Source: Poecilobothrus nobilitatus
Taxonomy: Eukaryota > Arthropoda > Insecta > Diptera > Dolichopodidae
Direction of reading: 5' to 3'
Assembly (NCBI GenBank): GCA_947095535.1
Contig: OX352773.1
Location: 262,717,590 to 262,781,589 of the forward strand
DNA length: 64,000 nucleotides
Of this stretch, positions 1-11,385 are shown piece after piece. Both the position numbers and the translations under genes were made by a program. The notes beneath the pieces are model-generated. The model searched no databases and was not told the DNA's origin. It was given only the letters and a program-made list of their open reading frames with translations. How positions within the stretch are numbered: the first letter of the stretch is position 1; each line of letters starts with the position of its first letter.

Positions 1-1567
1 TTAAACGATTTTAAATTTCGATTAAAATTAATAACTTTCGCTTTATATGTTCCGTTAAATCTTTGTAGTTATTCTACAAGGACTAACACAAAAAGTTGGT
101 AATAGTTTCCAAAAGTTGGTAAAAAGTTGATGTACGATTTAACGAAATTTAAAAACAAAATTAACATCTTTCTTCGAAATAACTCTTTGAATTTGCCCGT
201 TCATCCTCCATAATCCTAATTATCCCAAATCTGACTTTCCAAATTAATCTTTTCCACATTCTTATCTCTTAAAACAAAACTGTACATTATGTTATGTATT
301 AAAGAACTTATCCTAAACTTCGGTTTTAAAGGAGGGTGTTTTTTTTTGGTTAAACTCCAAAACTACTCAAACCTCGTGCAATGCCTTTGAGTGACTTTTA
401 ATGTTTTCCACCGTCCTTCGTAAAAAAAAAACACTAGCTATAACTTCTTTTAAACATATTGAATAAAAATAACTTAGGGTTGATACACTTTTACGAGTAT
501 CTGTGTTTTTTTTTTTATTAATAAATATTTATTATGTCAATTTTCTTTAAATAAACTTTTTTACTAATTCCTTTCGTTTTATATACTTATTCTCATTATG
601 TAATTTTGTGTTTTTAAATGATTTTCTATTCAAAAATTTGGTATTTTTAACCTTAAAAAAAAAAACAAAAAAAAACAACAAAACAAAACATTAATTTTGT
701 AGGTCAGAATCTTTGTTCTTACAATTTATTATAAATATTATCCTGACAAAAGAAAAGAAAATTTACAAAAAATAATAAGAGATAGAAAACTTTTAAATGG
801 ACATTCGATAAATATAAATTCGAAAGTTTTCGTGTTAAACTGTTATTAAATTGAAAATTGATTTTTCTTTTTTTTTTCGTAAACTGATAATTTAATTTAT
901 ATACAATAAACAACATGACAATCTTTATTTCTTTGGAATTCAATTTTTTTTTTCTAAATTTTAAAATGTCCTCAGTTATCCTTGACACATTCATTGCCCT
1001 TGTTTAATGTTTTTTTTTTTTTATTTTTTTTTGTCTTTTTTAACAATATTTATATTATAGCCATTATGTTTTGTTAGCATTTAAAAAAAAAAAGTTAAAA
1101 TTGATTTTAAGAAGTTTTGAGGACTTTACAAGAATTTTCTATTAAAAGAAACATTAATACATTTTACATTGAATTCCTGTAATAATATTTTAAAAAGGAA
1201 AATGCGGTTAATTGAATTCAAAGAAATTGATAAAAAAAAATGTCTCTTTGAGGAAGCCGAGTAAAAGTGTATTCACTTGAATCGGAACATAATTTCGAAA
1301 AGAATTTTGAAAAATTTTCGAATTTAAAATTTTAAGTCGCAATTTGTTATTTTAGAAATTAATAAGAAATGATCCAAAGGACATTTAAAGAAACATAATA
1401 ATATGTTTATACTCTGAATCTTCCTAGAGGATTAAAAATTATTGAAATTTTCAACATTATCAAATTATTTTGTTTCCTTTCTTCGTTTTATTTTTTTAAT
1501 TTTAACACAAAAACAAAATAGTATTGAAAATTTTAATCTTATTAATATTTTATATTTTTATTTATAG
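1..1567 (+). other. Non-coding, probably the intron before the first visible exon
   Basis: The stretch is AT-rich with many poly-T and poly-A runs and no reading frame that looks coding. It ends in a pyrimidine/T-rich tract and TTTATAG, a good 3' splice acceptor for the exon at 1568. No repeat was recognised. Confidence 0.5.
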
Positions 1568-1677
1568 GATCAGGATGGCTCTAAATCTGCTGCCTCATCA
1601 CGTCCTTCAAGTGCACCCGCTGAACCAAATGCTAAAGCAGCACGTAAAGCATCGAAAAAAATGGAAAAAGAAGCAAG
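1568..1677 (+). CDS. Internal coding exon A of a Lys/Arg-rich protein (candidate insect AMPK gamma N-terminal extension)
   Basis: This 110-nt exon is bounded by TTTATAG and by AAG|GTAAAA. Read in phase 0 it gives 36 codons plus two bases: DQDGSKSAASSRPSSAPAE followed by a Lys/Ala/Arg-rich segment ending KKMEKEA plus a split Arg codon. The Ser/Pro/Ala-rich to Lys/Glu-rich composition and the GCT, CGT and TCA codon use stand out from the flanking AT-rich DNA. The split codon (AG + A) is completed by the next exon at 5470, and the same charged segment carries on there, which supports both splice sites. The segment is probably disordered then helical, with no enzymatic motif. The start codon must lie upstream of the window or in an unrecognised exon. 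The family guess rests on the motifs in exons B and C. Confidence 0.8.
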
Positions 1678-3056
1678 GTAAAATATTATATTATTTAAGG
1701 TTGAAAGTTAATGTCAGGCAATTACTTAAAACATAATTTAATCACACTCCTTAAAATTTTTTTTGTTTTTTTTTTTTTTTAACCTTGAGTGTGTAAAAGG
1801 ACGAAAATTATAGTTTTCATTTTCATTTTAAATGTATATACAGTTAAAAAATTAGTAAAAGAAAATTAGTCAAAAACAAAAGTCCTTGTATATAGTTTTT
1901 CTATTTAGACCGCTACACTGATTTCCAAAATGATACTTTATAAAATTAGTTTGGGAATTTATTTTATACTAGGCTTTTACAACGTTTGAATCCAATCCAT
2001 GAAACAGTACAGATATAGGAATTTTTTTTATACAGATATATAAATTTTTTTAAAGGGCTTTGGTACCGGAATAGATCGCCGAACTGAGAAAAAGAGTTGT
2101 GCACTGCATTTTCAGTATAGGAATATTCCTACAAAATTTGGTTACAATCGGGTACACTATCTACACTATCTATCTATAGATTTGGAACGAAATTTGGTTT
2201 ATGATTTTGGTATAGGATTTGCTCAGCTTTAACTTTTTTTTTAAAATTTTTTTTTTGTCCAAATTTTTTTAAATTTTATAATCATAAATTTTTTCTATTA
2301 AAAACTAAATTTAATTAATTTTGTTATCATATTTAATACATTGTCCACCAATATATCACCAGTCAATATTTTGTATGTTAATTTATGAATAAGAAAATAA
2401 AATTAATAAAAATTTAAAATGTAACTAGCAAAAAAAAAAAATTCCATTGAATCTATTCTTTTGCATATTAGTGTATAAATGAATTGCATGTTTGATTCAA
2501 AAATGTGTTGTTAAATGTGTAAATAAAAGCATACGCCGCCGTATAATGGGTGGTAGAATTCTAGAACTCAATAGCGCGCTTTTGCGACCAAAAAAAAAAA
2601 AAATGATAAACTAAATAAAAATAACTATGAAATCATTCTGTTTTTGAATGAATATTTTTTTTTTTTAGTGAAGTTTAGTGAATAATACTTTTAAGTTTTC
2701 TAAACAAAATATACCATCATATCAAGGTCAACGAAAAAGGAATTTTTTTACAAGAAAAACAAAAAAAAAAACAAAAAAAGGAAAATCAAAACTATATTAT
2801 AAATAAAATTTACACCACTACATTCAGCACGACATTTTTTCCAAATTAATGACAAATACACTTTACTACTACGTGTAATATTTATTAGGATATCGTATTT
2901 TATTTTCGAAATGAAATTTCTTTAATTTAACACGTATCTAATTTAGTGTGAGTGTCAAAAATAAATGTACAAAATTAATATTTTTAATATTTTTTTAATA
3001 CAATTATTATTTTTGTTTGTATACAGTTAAATTCTACCGTATTACTTATTTTACCT

Positions 3057-3198
3057 AATCGAACTCTAATTCCCTCTAAAATAATTCTTTCTAAAATTTA
3101 AAGTGAGTTCGATTCGGGGGTAACTTTATTAGGTAGATTTCGTAAGTAACTTTAAATTTTAGAAAGAATTTTTTTTTAGAGGGAATTAGAGTTCGATT
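3057..3198. repeat. Palindromic hairpin in the intron
   Basis: The arm 3057-3104 (AATCGAACTCTAATTCCCTC...) is nearly the reverse complement of 3149-3198, leaving a loop of about 44 nt. The motif GAGTTCGATTCGGGGG occurs after the first arm (about 3105-3120) and again at the end of the second (about 3189-3204). It would fold strongly in the transcript. It may be a tiny foldback element; no target duplication was identified. Confidence 0.8.
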
Positions 3199-4000
3199 CG
3201 GGGGAATTCTATAAAAGTAAAAGTGGTAGCCGCAGTACATTAGGTGCAAAATTATTTTTTTTTACTTGTTGTAGTAATAATATCTAAAGTGGTTGGTTCG
3301 TTCTTTAACACTACTGAACTCTTAAGTAGCCATGTAGTATTAAATTGCCTAGTCAACTGCCAAATTTATTCATAGAAATCTTGTTGTAGTACATTTATAT
3401 ATTACATAAAGAAAAATTATTTAGAAAGAATAAGGAATGTATTCCTAAATTCTCATATGAAGATGGTTATTTTCATGGTATGAGTGTTAATTTTTTTTAT
3501 ACAATATTGTAAGCATTATAATACTAAACATTAAGGTAGGTCAGTTGATTGGGTTAAGATTGGAGCTTACAAATTTGTTAAATGATATTGAAAAACTTAT
3601 TGGTAATCATTTTTGTTGAAACTTTTAGTATAACTTAACAAAAAAGTTGAAATTTTCAATTTTACTTAGCGGTTCGATGTCATACCGTTTTTATCCCTTT
3701 TTTTTATATTCAAAGTCACCACCGGTTATCTCTGTTTGTACACTTTTTTTGAAACTGTAAAATAGACTTTTTTCTGTTTGCCTACACTTGATAAATTTTT
3801 TTTTCACATTTCTTCTATATACATATGTTTTTTGACATTTTGACATTATGGAGAAACTTGAAAAGTTTTCTGAACTTTTGAACTATTCTTTTTAAAAGTA
3901 AAATTTCTTTCACAAAAAAGTAAAATATAGTCAAAATTTTAAAAAATAAAAAATAATTTCTAAATTAAAAAAGTAAATTTCTCTAATTTTTTCATTCTAT

Positions 4001-4491
4001 AGGTGAAGGCCCAATGTACGCTTTTTTGCTTTGCTTGCTTTACACGCTTTGACAGTTGAAATAAATTACATTGTATCTTTGACTACATCCCAATGACAAA
4101 GTAATCAAAGCGAAACAAAGTAAGAAAAGTTCAAAATTGATAAATTTTCATTTAGACGCTTTGCTTTATTCACTTTGACGTTTAAAATAATATTTAAAAC
4201 GTAAAATTTGAATTATTGAATTGAATTTAAAAACAAAAAATTTTGTTTTTAAATAAATATTTGAATTAGTGAATAAAAAATATTGAAAATTATTGATTAT
4301 CAGAAATATCTTGCAAATCTTCCATTTTAAATAACGAAATAAACAATAATAAAAAAATTAATATATCAAATGTCAAGCAATTTAAAACCGGTACATTGGG
4401 ATTTAAAATTACTTTGATTACTTTGCTTCGTTTATTCGCTTTTCAAAGCAAAGCAAGCGAAGCAAAAAAAGCGTACATTGGGCCTTCACCT
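4001..4491 (-). mobile_element. PIF/Harbinger-type MITE
   Basis: The 491-bp element has perfect 21-bp inverted termini, 4001-4021 starting AGGTGAAGGCCCAATGTACG and its reverse complement at 4471-4491. The right flank is TAA and the left flank TAT, consistent with a 3-bp TAA target duplication with one mismatch, which is typical of PIF/Harbinger. Subterminal GCTTTGCTT repeats occur at both ends. On the minus strand near 4330 there is AAAATGGAAGATTTGCAAGA, the start of the transposase frame found in the longer relative at 31290. It is therefore an internal deletion derivative of that family rather than an unrelated MITE. It carries no usable coding capacity. Confidence 0.9.
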
Positions 4492-4861
4492 TAAATTTTG
4501 AACGCTTTAAAAAAGTTGAAATTTCTGTCATTTTAAAAAAACTTGTTAAAGAAGAAAACGGATTAAAAAATTGATAGTTTGATTGACACATTAAAGAACT
4601 TAGTAACATGATGAACTTAGTAAAGTTGAAAATGAGAAAACTGAACTTATACCTCAAATTGAGCAAATTGATCAGAGTTTAATTAATCAATGACAAAGCA
4701 GAAGTAGTTCCTGAAGAAAGTGTGACAGAATAAAGTGTGACCACTACCTTAAAGCCGGTTTTGAGTAAAAAAGTTTTTAAATTTTTGCAATTATTGATTG
4801 TATTTTGTGTCATTTGACTGATGTATACATTAACTGATTGTACAGTTATACCAGGTTGTAC

Positions 4862-4884
4862 ATATATATATATATATATATATA
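4862..4884. repeat. (TA)n microsatellite
   Basis: An uninterrupted AT/TA run of about 23 bases inside the intron. Confidence 0.9.
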
Positions 4885-5469
4885 CTTCCGTTACATGATA
4901 TTTGTTTATATATGAAATTGTCATACATTTTATATGAATTTTTCTTTGTTGTTCCTTTTATTTTTAACATCTACCCGCCATTTTTTAATGGTCACTCAAA
5001 TAAATTAACACGATGACAAGAAACTTTCTAAACCTTCATATACATATTTAAGTAATTATTTTTCAAAATTGAAAGTCCTTTAATATTGTTTTGGTAAAAA
5101 AGTGAAGGTCATCATATTATAAAATATAATGTTTGACAGTTTTTGTTTTTTTTTTTTTGGTACCAAAACTATCGTAACAAAAAATGATAGTTAATATTAG
5201 ATTTATTAAGTAAAAAATTGTTTTTTATTTATATTTTTTGTCCACAAAATAATTAAATTAAAAAAAGTATAAATAAAAAACGATTTTTTACTCAATAAAT
5301 CTAATAAAGATGTTCCACAAACTTACGATTGAAAAAATTCGAGGATATGGTAGTTAATATTGTGTTTTACTAATTAAATTTTAGATATTTACTTATTTAA
5401 TTTCTATTTTTATTTTAATACATAACATCATTACATTTTTTTATATACATTTTTTTTTTTTTTTTCTAG

Positions 5470-5986
5470 ACGGCAAGAAAAAGAATTACGTAATAAAGAA
5501 AAACAAGCAAGAAAAATTGAACTTGAAACTGCACGTCGTTTAGAACGTGAACAAGCAAAATTAGAAAAATTAAATCGTAATTCAGAAAAAATAGCACGTA
5601 GTACAGAACGTTTAGCACCACGTTCTGGTTCATTAGAACGTCGTCGTAGTGGTGAAGATTCACCTGTATTAAATCAATCAACAGTACATGGTATTGCAAG
5701 TCCAAATCGTCGGCCAACAATATTTGATGTATTTAGACCAAGAACAAAATCTGATGCAAAACGTAAAGAAAAAGATGCAGCAATACATAGTGGTTCAGAA
5801 AAAGATAATAGTAGTACTAGTAGCAATCATAGTGGACATAGTGGTGGTATTATGAAAGCAATGAAAAATGCTGTACAAAATACTGTTGGACATCATCGAC
5901 ATAATCAAAATAATCATCAAACAGAAAAACCATCAGTTAAATATCGTGATGGTTCAGCACATCCGCATGCTGGTAGTGATGCACAG
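5470..5986 (+). CDS. Internal coding exon B, main visible exon (candidate insect AMPK gamma N-terminal extension)
   Basis: This 517-nt exon lies between TTTTTCTAG and CAG|GTAAAA. It has one base completing the split Arg codon and then 172 codons without a stop. In order it shows a strongly charged Lys/Glu/Arg helix (RQEKELRNKEKQARKIELE, about residues 1-50), Arg/Ser-rich LAPRSGSLERRRSGEDSP, then RPTIFDVFRPRTKSDAKRKE near residues 80-98. After that come a Ser/Asn/His-rich low-complexity linker, GGIMKAMKNAVQNTVGHH, and SAHPHAGSDAQ at the end. RRRSGEDSP and RPRTKSD look like basic phosphorylation contexts (inference). I recall the RPTIFDVFRPR segment from long isoforms of insect SNF4Agamma (AMPK gamma, the energy-sensing regulatory subunit). 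No CBS repeat is present here to confirm this, so the name is withheld. Exon C follows after a 75-bp intron. Confidence 0.85.
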
Positions 5987-6061
5987 GTAAAATAAATAAC
6001 CATTTAAACCATTTTTTTTTTTGATTAATTAATAATAACATTTTTTTTTGTTATATTTTAG

Positions 6062-6184
6062 TATTATCATACTGTGACAGCTGTTAGAAGAGCAGATGCA
6101 TCACGTTCACCTATGACTAAAGTTATGGATTTATTTAGGTATCGTTCTAATTTAGCTGTTAATGAAGCTGATAAAAGAAAAGCG
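6062..6184 (+). CDS. Internal coding exon C of the same gene
   Basis: This 123-nt exon lies between TATATTTTAG and GCG|GTAAGT, a near-consensus donor, and encodes exactly 41 codons. The product is YYHTVTAVRRADASRSPM then TKVMDLFRYRSNLAVNEADK and RKA. Exon B ends in a complete codon, so the phase-0 junction keeps the frame open. The RSPMTKVMDLF block is the least low-complexity part of the visible protein and is likely the most conserved (inference). The donor at 6185 has no matching downstream exon that I can find in the remaining 58 kb. The next coding exon is therefore probably beyond 64000, or in a form too short to recognise by eye. Confidence 0.85.
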
Positions 6185-9100
6185 GTAAGTTTACACATAT
6201 ATATATTATAATATATTATAATCATTTTGTTATATACTAAATTTTTTTTAAATTAGTCTTAATTATATATTATATATTTATTATGTATTTCCTATATAAA
6301 ATTTACATGTAGGTATTTTATTTTTTTAAATTTTCTTTGCTTGATAAAATTTAAATGAAAGTAAAGTTTCTTTTCGAAATTTAAGTTTTAGCAAAGATCC
6401 AAACCTAAACGAATAAATTTTTATTATGAAATGTTGTATTTTAAAATAAAGTTTTCCTATTCAATACTAGTGGCGCTGTAAACATTAAGTATATATTAGT
6501 ACTATCTGATATTATTTTAAATTTTGGAAAAAAAAAGCGTTGATTGGAAGTTAAAATATTCAATATAAGTTTGTAACTGAAATTTCGATTATAATTAAAA
6601 CTATTAACTATTTGACAAAATTACGATTTTAAATATACATAAATAATTTCAATATTTAAAAAAGAAAAAAAAATTTTAAAGTTGTTTTCAGTGAAGAAAA
6701 TTCTTTTACTAGGATATAAAAATTAATAATCAGAATAAATTGTATCTATACCGAAATCTTATTATTTTGAATCTTATTTTTCAAAATCATATTTAATCAA
6801 ATTGTTTTTTTCCTTCCGTTTCATTCTTTAAAATTTGGTCTAAATCCCATACATATACATACATACATATTATATACACATAATTTGTATAAATATGTGC
6901 ATATTCTGAAGGGAATCGTATTACGCTGAGATTAGATAACCAGCTAAAAAATTCCTTCTAATTTATTAGTTACATATAAATGCAACATGGAAGCATAAAA
7001 TAGGGGGCGACATGCCAAAATAATAATCAAATTTTTTCTAATCCTGTAAAACAATTGTTTTGGCTAAAATTTAAATTTTTTTTTAGAAGAAAAATAAGAT
7101 TTTTGACAAAAAAAAAAAATATTTAAAAAAAAATAAGTCATCCTAGGGCAGCTAAGTTATCCTATGGTCTAAATTCTAGGGTCTAAATACAAAACTCTGA
7201 ATTTTACTCAGTTATTTATAACTGGCGAAAATAAAAAATAAATAAATAAATTATTATTGAAATAATAAAATTTTAACGGTACGCTCCCGAATAAATTAAT
7301 TATATCAGTTTAATTGTTAAGAGGAAAACTCACGTTTTAAATTACGGTTTTATTTGATGATTAAGCGTCTCTTTAAGCATTTTATTCATTAAGATTCTAT
7401 CTCAGCGATAATTAAATACAAATAAAATAATTGTTAATTTTATGGTTAATAAAATTTATGATTTCTAATCATTTACTACTTAAACATAAAGTGGTTCATA
7501 AAATGACTCACTCTTCCTCTAATGATCCATTTCGTCAAATTTTCACTTTTTCGCTTAAAACTAAAATCATTTTTATCTATTATTAAAGTAATTAGAGCTT
7601 TATTAGTTCCTAATTATTATGATTAACTTTAATATGAGTATAGATATAAGGATAGATTTTTTGTTTTTTCTACCTCTATTGAAAAATAATTAACTTCACG
7701 TATAGGGTAAAGGATATTTAAGAATTTATGTAGATTAATTTTGAATTTTCATAATAGCATATGTGGCATTTAAATTTGACATTTTCGGTGTTCTGATGAG
7801 CCAAAAAAAAATCTGTACCTTTTTTCAATCAATTAATTTGTTCTATTTTCACATTTGATAGCTTTTTTTTTTATTTTTTCATTGTTAAAGAGTTTTTAAA
7901 GCTGACTTTAAAAAATTTTTATTTTTACCAAAGCAGAGGCATTACGTGTCAGGTTATTTATAAAACATAAGGAAAATGCCGCTTATGTTTTGTGTTTTAA
8001 AAAAAATGCTAAACGTCTAAGTTATATCGAATTTATTAATTAAATTCGCTTCAACAGTTACAGAAGGTATAAAAAAGAAGACAGAAGGTATATCAAGATT
8101 CATTTGAACCTAAAATATGGTTTAATAGGCTGAATGTTATAATAATAAAATAATAAAAAATTAAGTGCTTGTAATAACAAAAAATTACCCTTAATAATAT
8201 CCCAAAAACATATAATGTACATGCATGTATAAAAATATCACGATCAAGAGTTTTTCCATTTTTAAATTTTTATTTACATACATACATACATATGTACCTT
8301 TACAGAATTTATATACTATTATAAAGTTTTAAAGATATTCTTTTTGCAAAATAAGGCTAGTTAATATATAGAATAACAGAATCTTATAATTTGAGAATAA
8401 ACAATTTATATTTGGCAATACTTTGTATATAATGCTCAACATTTTATGAGATGTTATAATATGTCAGTATCTATAGAAATCAGATGTATTATATAGGTAT
8501 ATGAGAGTATTTTTGTTAATTAACTTAACGTGGGGATGTTTATAACATTTGATCATAATAATTTTAATAATATTCTGAAAGCCCACAATATGAGAAATTA
8601 TTTTTGAGTGCATTTATAATTAACTACATATATTTTATAGTTGATTTAATAATAAATTAATTAATGTAAAAATTAAAATATATGTATGTACGTATGTTCC
8701 ATTTTCTATTGCACATTTTCGGTTCAAAGAACACATCAAATTTTCTTTTATAAATTTGTTTATATTTTGTAAATTTTTAATTGGAGCAATACCTGATAAG
8801 ATTAACTACTATCTTGATATTGATAAGAGAAAAATAGCATTTATATAAATTTTTATCTTTTGCCTAATTTAAGGAAGCAAAAATAAACAGTTATTAATTT
8901 TATTTCAGATTTTCAGATAAATATTACCTAAGACCAGACACATACGTATGTATATAGTATTTGCATATATACAGTGAAATTCTCTTTTGGTCTTGAATAT
9001 GTATAAGGTGAATTTAGGGGAAAATGAAACTCACCCAAAACGAACAAAAAAATTCTTCCGTAATGGTGGAGGAACGTCTATATCTCGATTATTGAGATAA

Positions 9101-10690
9101 TGGAATTTAAGAGGTTTTCTTTTTTTTTTAAAGTTTTAATTTAATTTTCTTATATCTCAACTAATTAATAAGTTTGACACTATCCAAAAGCTTTGCATTT
9201 CATCTTTCCAGAAAATGTCTTTGGCAATTCAAATAATTTTCGTTGTGTCCAGAAACGGTCGTTTTACTAAAAGTTATGAATCCTAAAATGGTAAAAAATT
9301 GAAAAAAGAGCCAAATTTTAACATTTCTTTTATTCGTTTTAAATTTTCGCCTTTAAACATTTTATAAAAGTATCATTATTTTGGCATTTTTCAATTATTT
9401 GATAAAAGCTCTTTAATTTTCTGTAAAATGGTTTTATTGTATTTCTTATGGAATTTGAACGTTTTTTAAAAAATCGGAAGAGAAACTGTTTGGCTTTCTA
9501 TTAATGAGTTGCATAGTTTTTGAGAAATATGTAAATTAAATTAAAACTAAAAAAAACTTTCGGCTCCATTCTCTCAAGAACCAAATAACTTTTTTATTTT
9601 AAGAAAAATTTGCTAAATTTTCACTTTAAGTGCAAAATTCTTTTTCTTTAAATGCAAAGTATTTTTATTTTAATTGCTGAAGTTTTCATTTTTAAGTGCA
9701 GTTATTTTTTTATTAAAATTAAAACTTGCTCTAAGCAGAAATTAAAATCTTGCTAATTAAAATGGAAACCTTGCATTTAAACAGAAAAATGATAATGATT
9801 GCACTTAAATTGAAAATAATTTGTCTTTAAGTAAAAAATATACCCTTTGATATTACCAATTATTCAATTTATACACTTATGTACATTAAATATTATAAAT
9901 TTGAATGAAATTATTAAAAAAAAAAAAAAAATTAAATGATGATAAGAATAAACTGATAAAAAATATGAATATTTTTTATTTATTTATTTTTAATTTTTTT
10001 GTTATCACTTTTTTTCCATTTTTTTTTTGTTTATAAAAATTTACCTATTCTACATTTCTACTTATCTTAAGGTTATCTATAACAGTTTTATAAAGAGTAC
10101 AAATTGCTCAATCAATATATTCTTTATTGAATTAATAAATAATGGAAAATAAAAACAAAAAAAAAAAAATATTTTGTTTTAAATATAAACAATTAAATTA
10201 AAAATCCGGTTAAAACAACAAAAAAAAAAACAAAAAACATATTTACTAACCTGATAAAAAGTAATTTTTTAGTCATTCATTTTGTAAAAAAAAATTCAAA
10301 ATGACCAACAAAATAATAATAACATGTACTCGTATTTTATTTTGTAATATATTCAATTAAGATTATATCATATTTAATAATTATTTAAAAAGAATCTAAA
10401 GTACATATTCCTACTTATATGAAAAACTTGATAAGTTTTTCTAAATATAAAAATGGAAAATCATTCAATTAAATGAATTTGTCATGAATTTTTAAAAATT
10501 TTAAAAATATGATTCAAAAATATGATTAAAAATATAACGGTATAGAAATTCCCTCTTCTTTAATTATTTTATTTTTGTTTTTATTTTTTAATTGTTATAG
10601 ATTAAGTTTGAGCTAAGCTAACAGATTAGTAATTAACTAGACTCTTAGTTCGTATAGTTCACGTTCAAATGTAGGAGAATCTATAAAAAA
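6185..10690 (+). other. Start of a very long intron, no gene seen
   Basis: The sequence after the GTAAGT donor is AT-rich, with TACA microsatellite patches (about 6850-6880 and 8277-8292). A degenerate foldback lies at 9624-9809. No coding exon or transposase was recognised. Confidence 0.5.
9624..9809. repeat. Imperfect foldback of about 186 bp
   Basis: CTTTAAGTGCAAAA at 9624, with TTTAAATGCAA and TTTTAATTGC after it, is matched in the same order on the opposite strand by the reverse complement of the right half. That half reads TTTAAGTGCAA, TTTAAATGCAAGG, then TTTTAATTAGC. Each arm is about 85 nt with frequent mismatches and almost no loop. It is probably an old foldback MITE. Confidence 0.55.
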
Positions 10691-10699
10691 GATGATGAA

Positions 10700-11385
10700 G
10701 AAGATTGAAGAGTTTCTTTAAATTTATAAATTCCATTTGCACATTTCCATTTGCGTTTTCAAAAAAATATGGTCCGATGATTCCTCCTGACCACAAACCA
10801 CACCAAACCGTAACTTTTTGTGAATGTACTGGTTGCTCTAAGATAACCCTTGGATTCTCTTCACCCCAAATGCGGCAATTCTGTTTATTGACGTAGCCAT
10901 TGAGCTTCGTCGGTGAAGATTATTTTGTTAAAAAAATTCTCACTCTCTTCTTGTTTTTCGATTGCCCAAGAAACGAATTGCCGACGTAATGCATGGTCAG
11001 TTGGTTTTAATTCTTGCGTCAGCTGGATCTTATAAGCCTTTATATGAAGATCACGATGCAAAATGTTGAATAATGTGGATGGTTTGATGTTTAATTGCTG
11101 CGAACGATGACGAATGGAAGTTTTTGGATCTTCTTCAACACTTCTGCTCACAGCTGCTACATTCTCGGTTGAACGGCCACTACGTTGATAAATGTTGCCT
11201 CTGTTATCAAGAACAGATCCAGTTTCTAGAAATTTATCAACCATCAGCTTGATGGCACGATTTGTTGGAGCATTTTCTCTACCAAATTTTGTTCGAAATT
11301 TCCTAATTACATCTTGAAAACTTTTACCATTTTCAAAAAATGTTGTAATAACAAAAACACGTTGTTCCTTCGTTTAACGTTCCAT
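10700..11385 (-). pseudogene. Broken mariner-family (Tc1/mariner) transposase, copy 1
   Basis: The minus-strand frame starts at ATG 11385 (MER, then an in-frame TAA at codon 4). It stays open through the helix-turn-helix region: FVITTFFENGKSFQDVIRKF, then TNRAIKLMVDKFLETGSV, then DPKTSIRHRSQQLNIKPST. It reaches the first catalytic block IIFTDEAQ near 10905, where D is the first DDD residue. A short deletion then shifts the frame, and the reading continues as NGYVNKQNCRIWGEENPR and SQKVTVWCGLWSGGIIGPYF down to about 10700. The second and third catalytic aspartates are absent, so the copy is dead by a nonsense codon, a frameshift and a 3' truncation. GTGTTCAAAATT-like sequence near 11490 may be the 5' terminus. 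It shares NGYVNKQNCRIW with copy 2 at 16.1 kb. DNA cut-and-paste transposition is the family role. Confidence 0.9.

Larger units (their letters stand above)
1678..5469 (+). other. Intron between exons A and B
   Basis: The 3.8-kb intron begins GTAAAA and ends in a long T tract and TTTTTCTAG. It contains a palindromic hairpin (3057-3198), a Harbinger-type MITE (4001-4491) and a short (TA)n run (4862-4884). The rest is simple AT-rich DNA with no supported gene. Confidence 0.75.

Noticed and set aside
1524..1736. Plus-strand 70-codon frame over exon A
   Set aside because: It is in the wrong frame. The frame used in the annotation joins with exon B and has coding-like composition.
5466..5720. Minus-strand 84-codon frame opposite exon B
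   Set aside because: It is a shadow of exon B. Its Leu/Val/Tyr-rich content comes from the codons of the real exon.
10705..10896. Plus-strand frame of 63 codons over the mariner relic
   Set aside because: It is antisense to the transposase coding strand, which carries the recognisable motifs.
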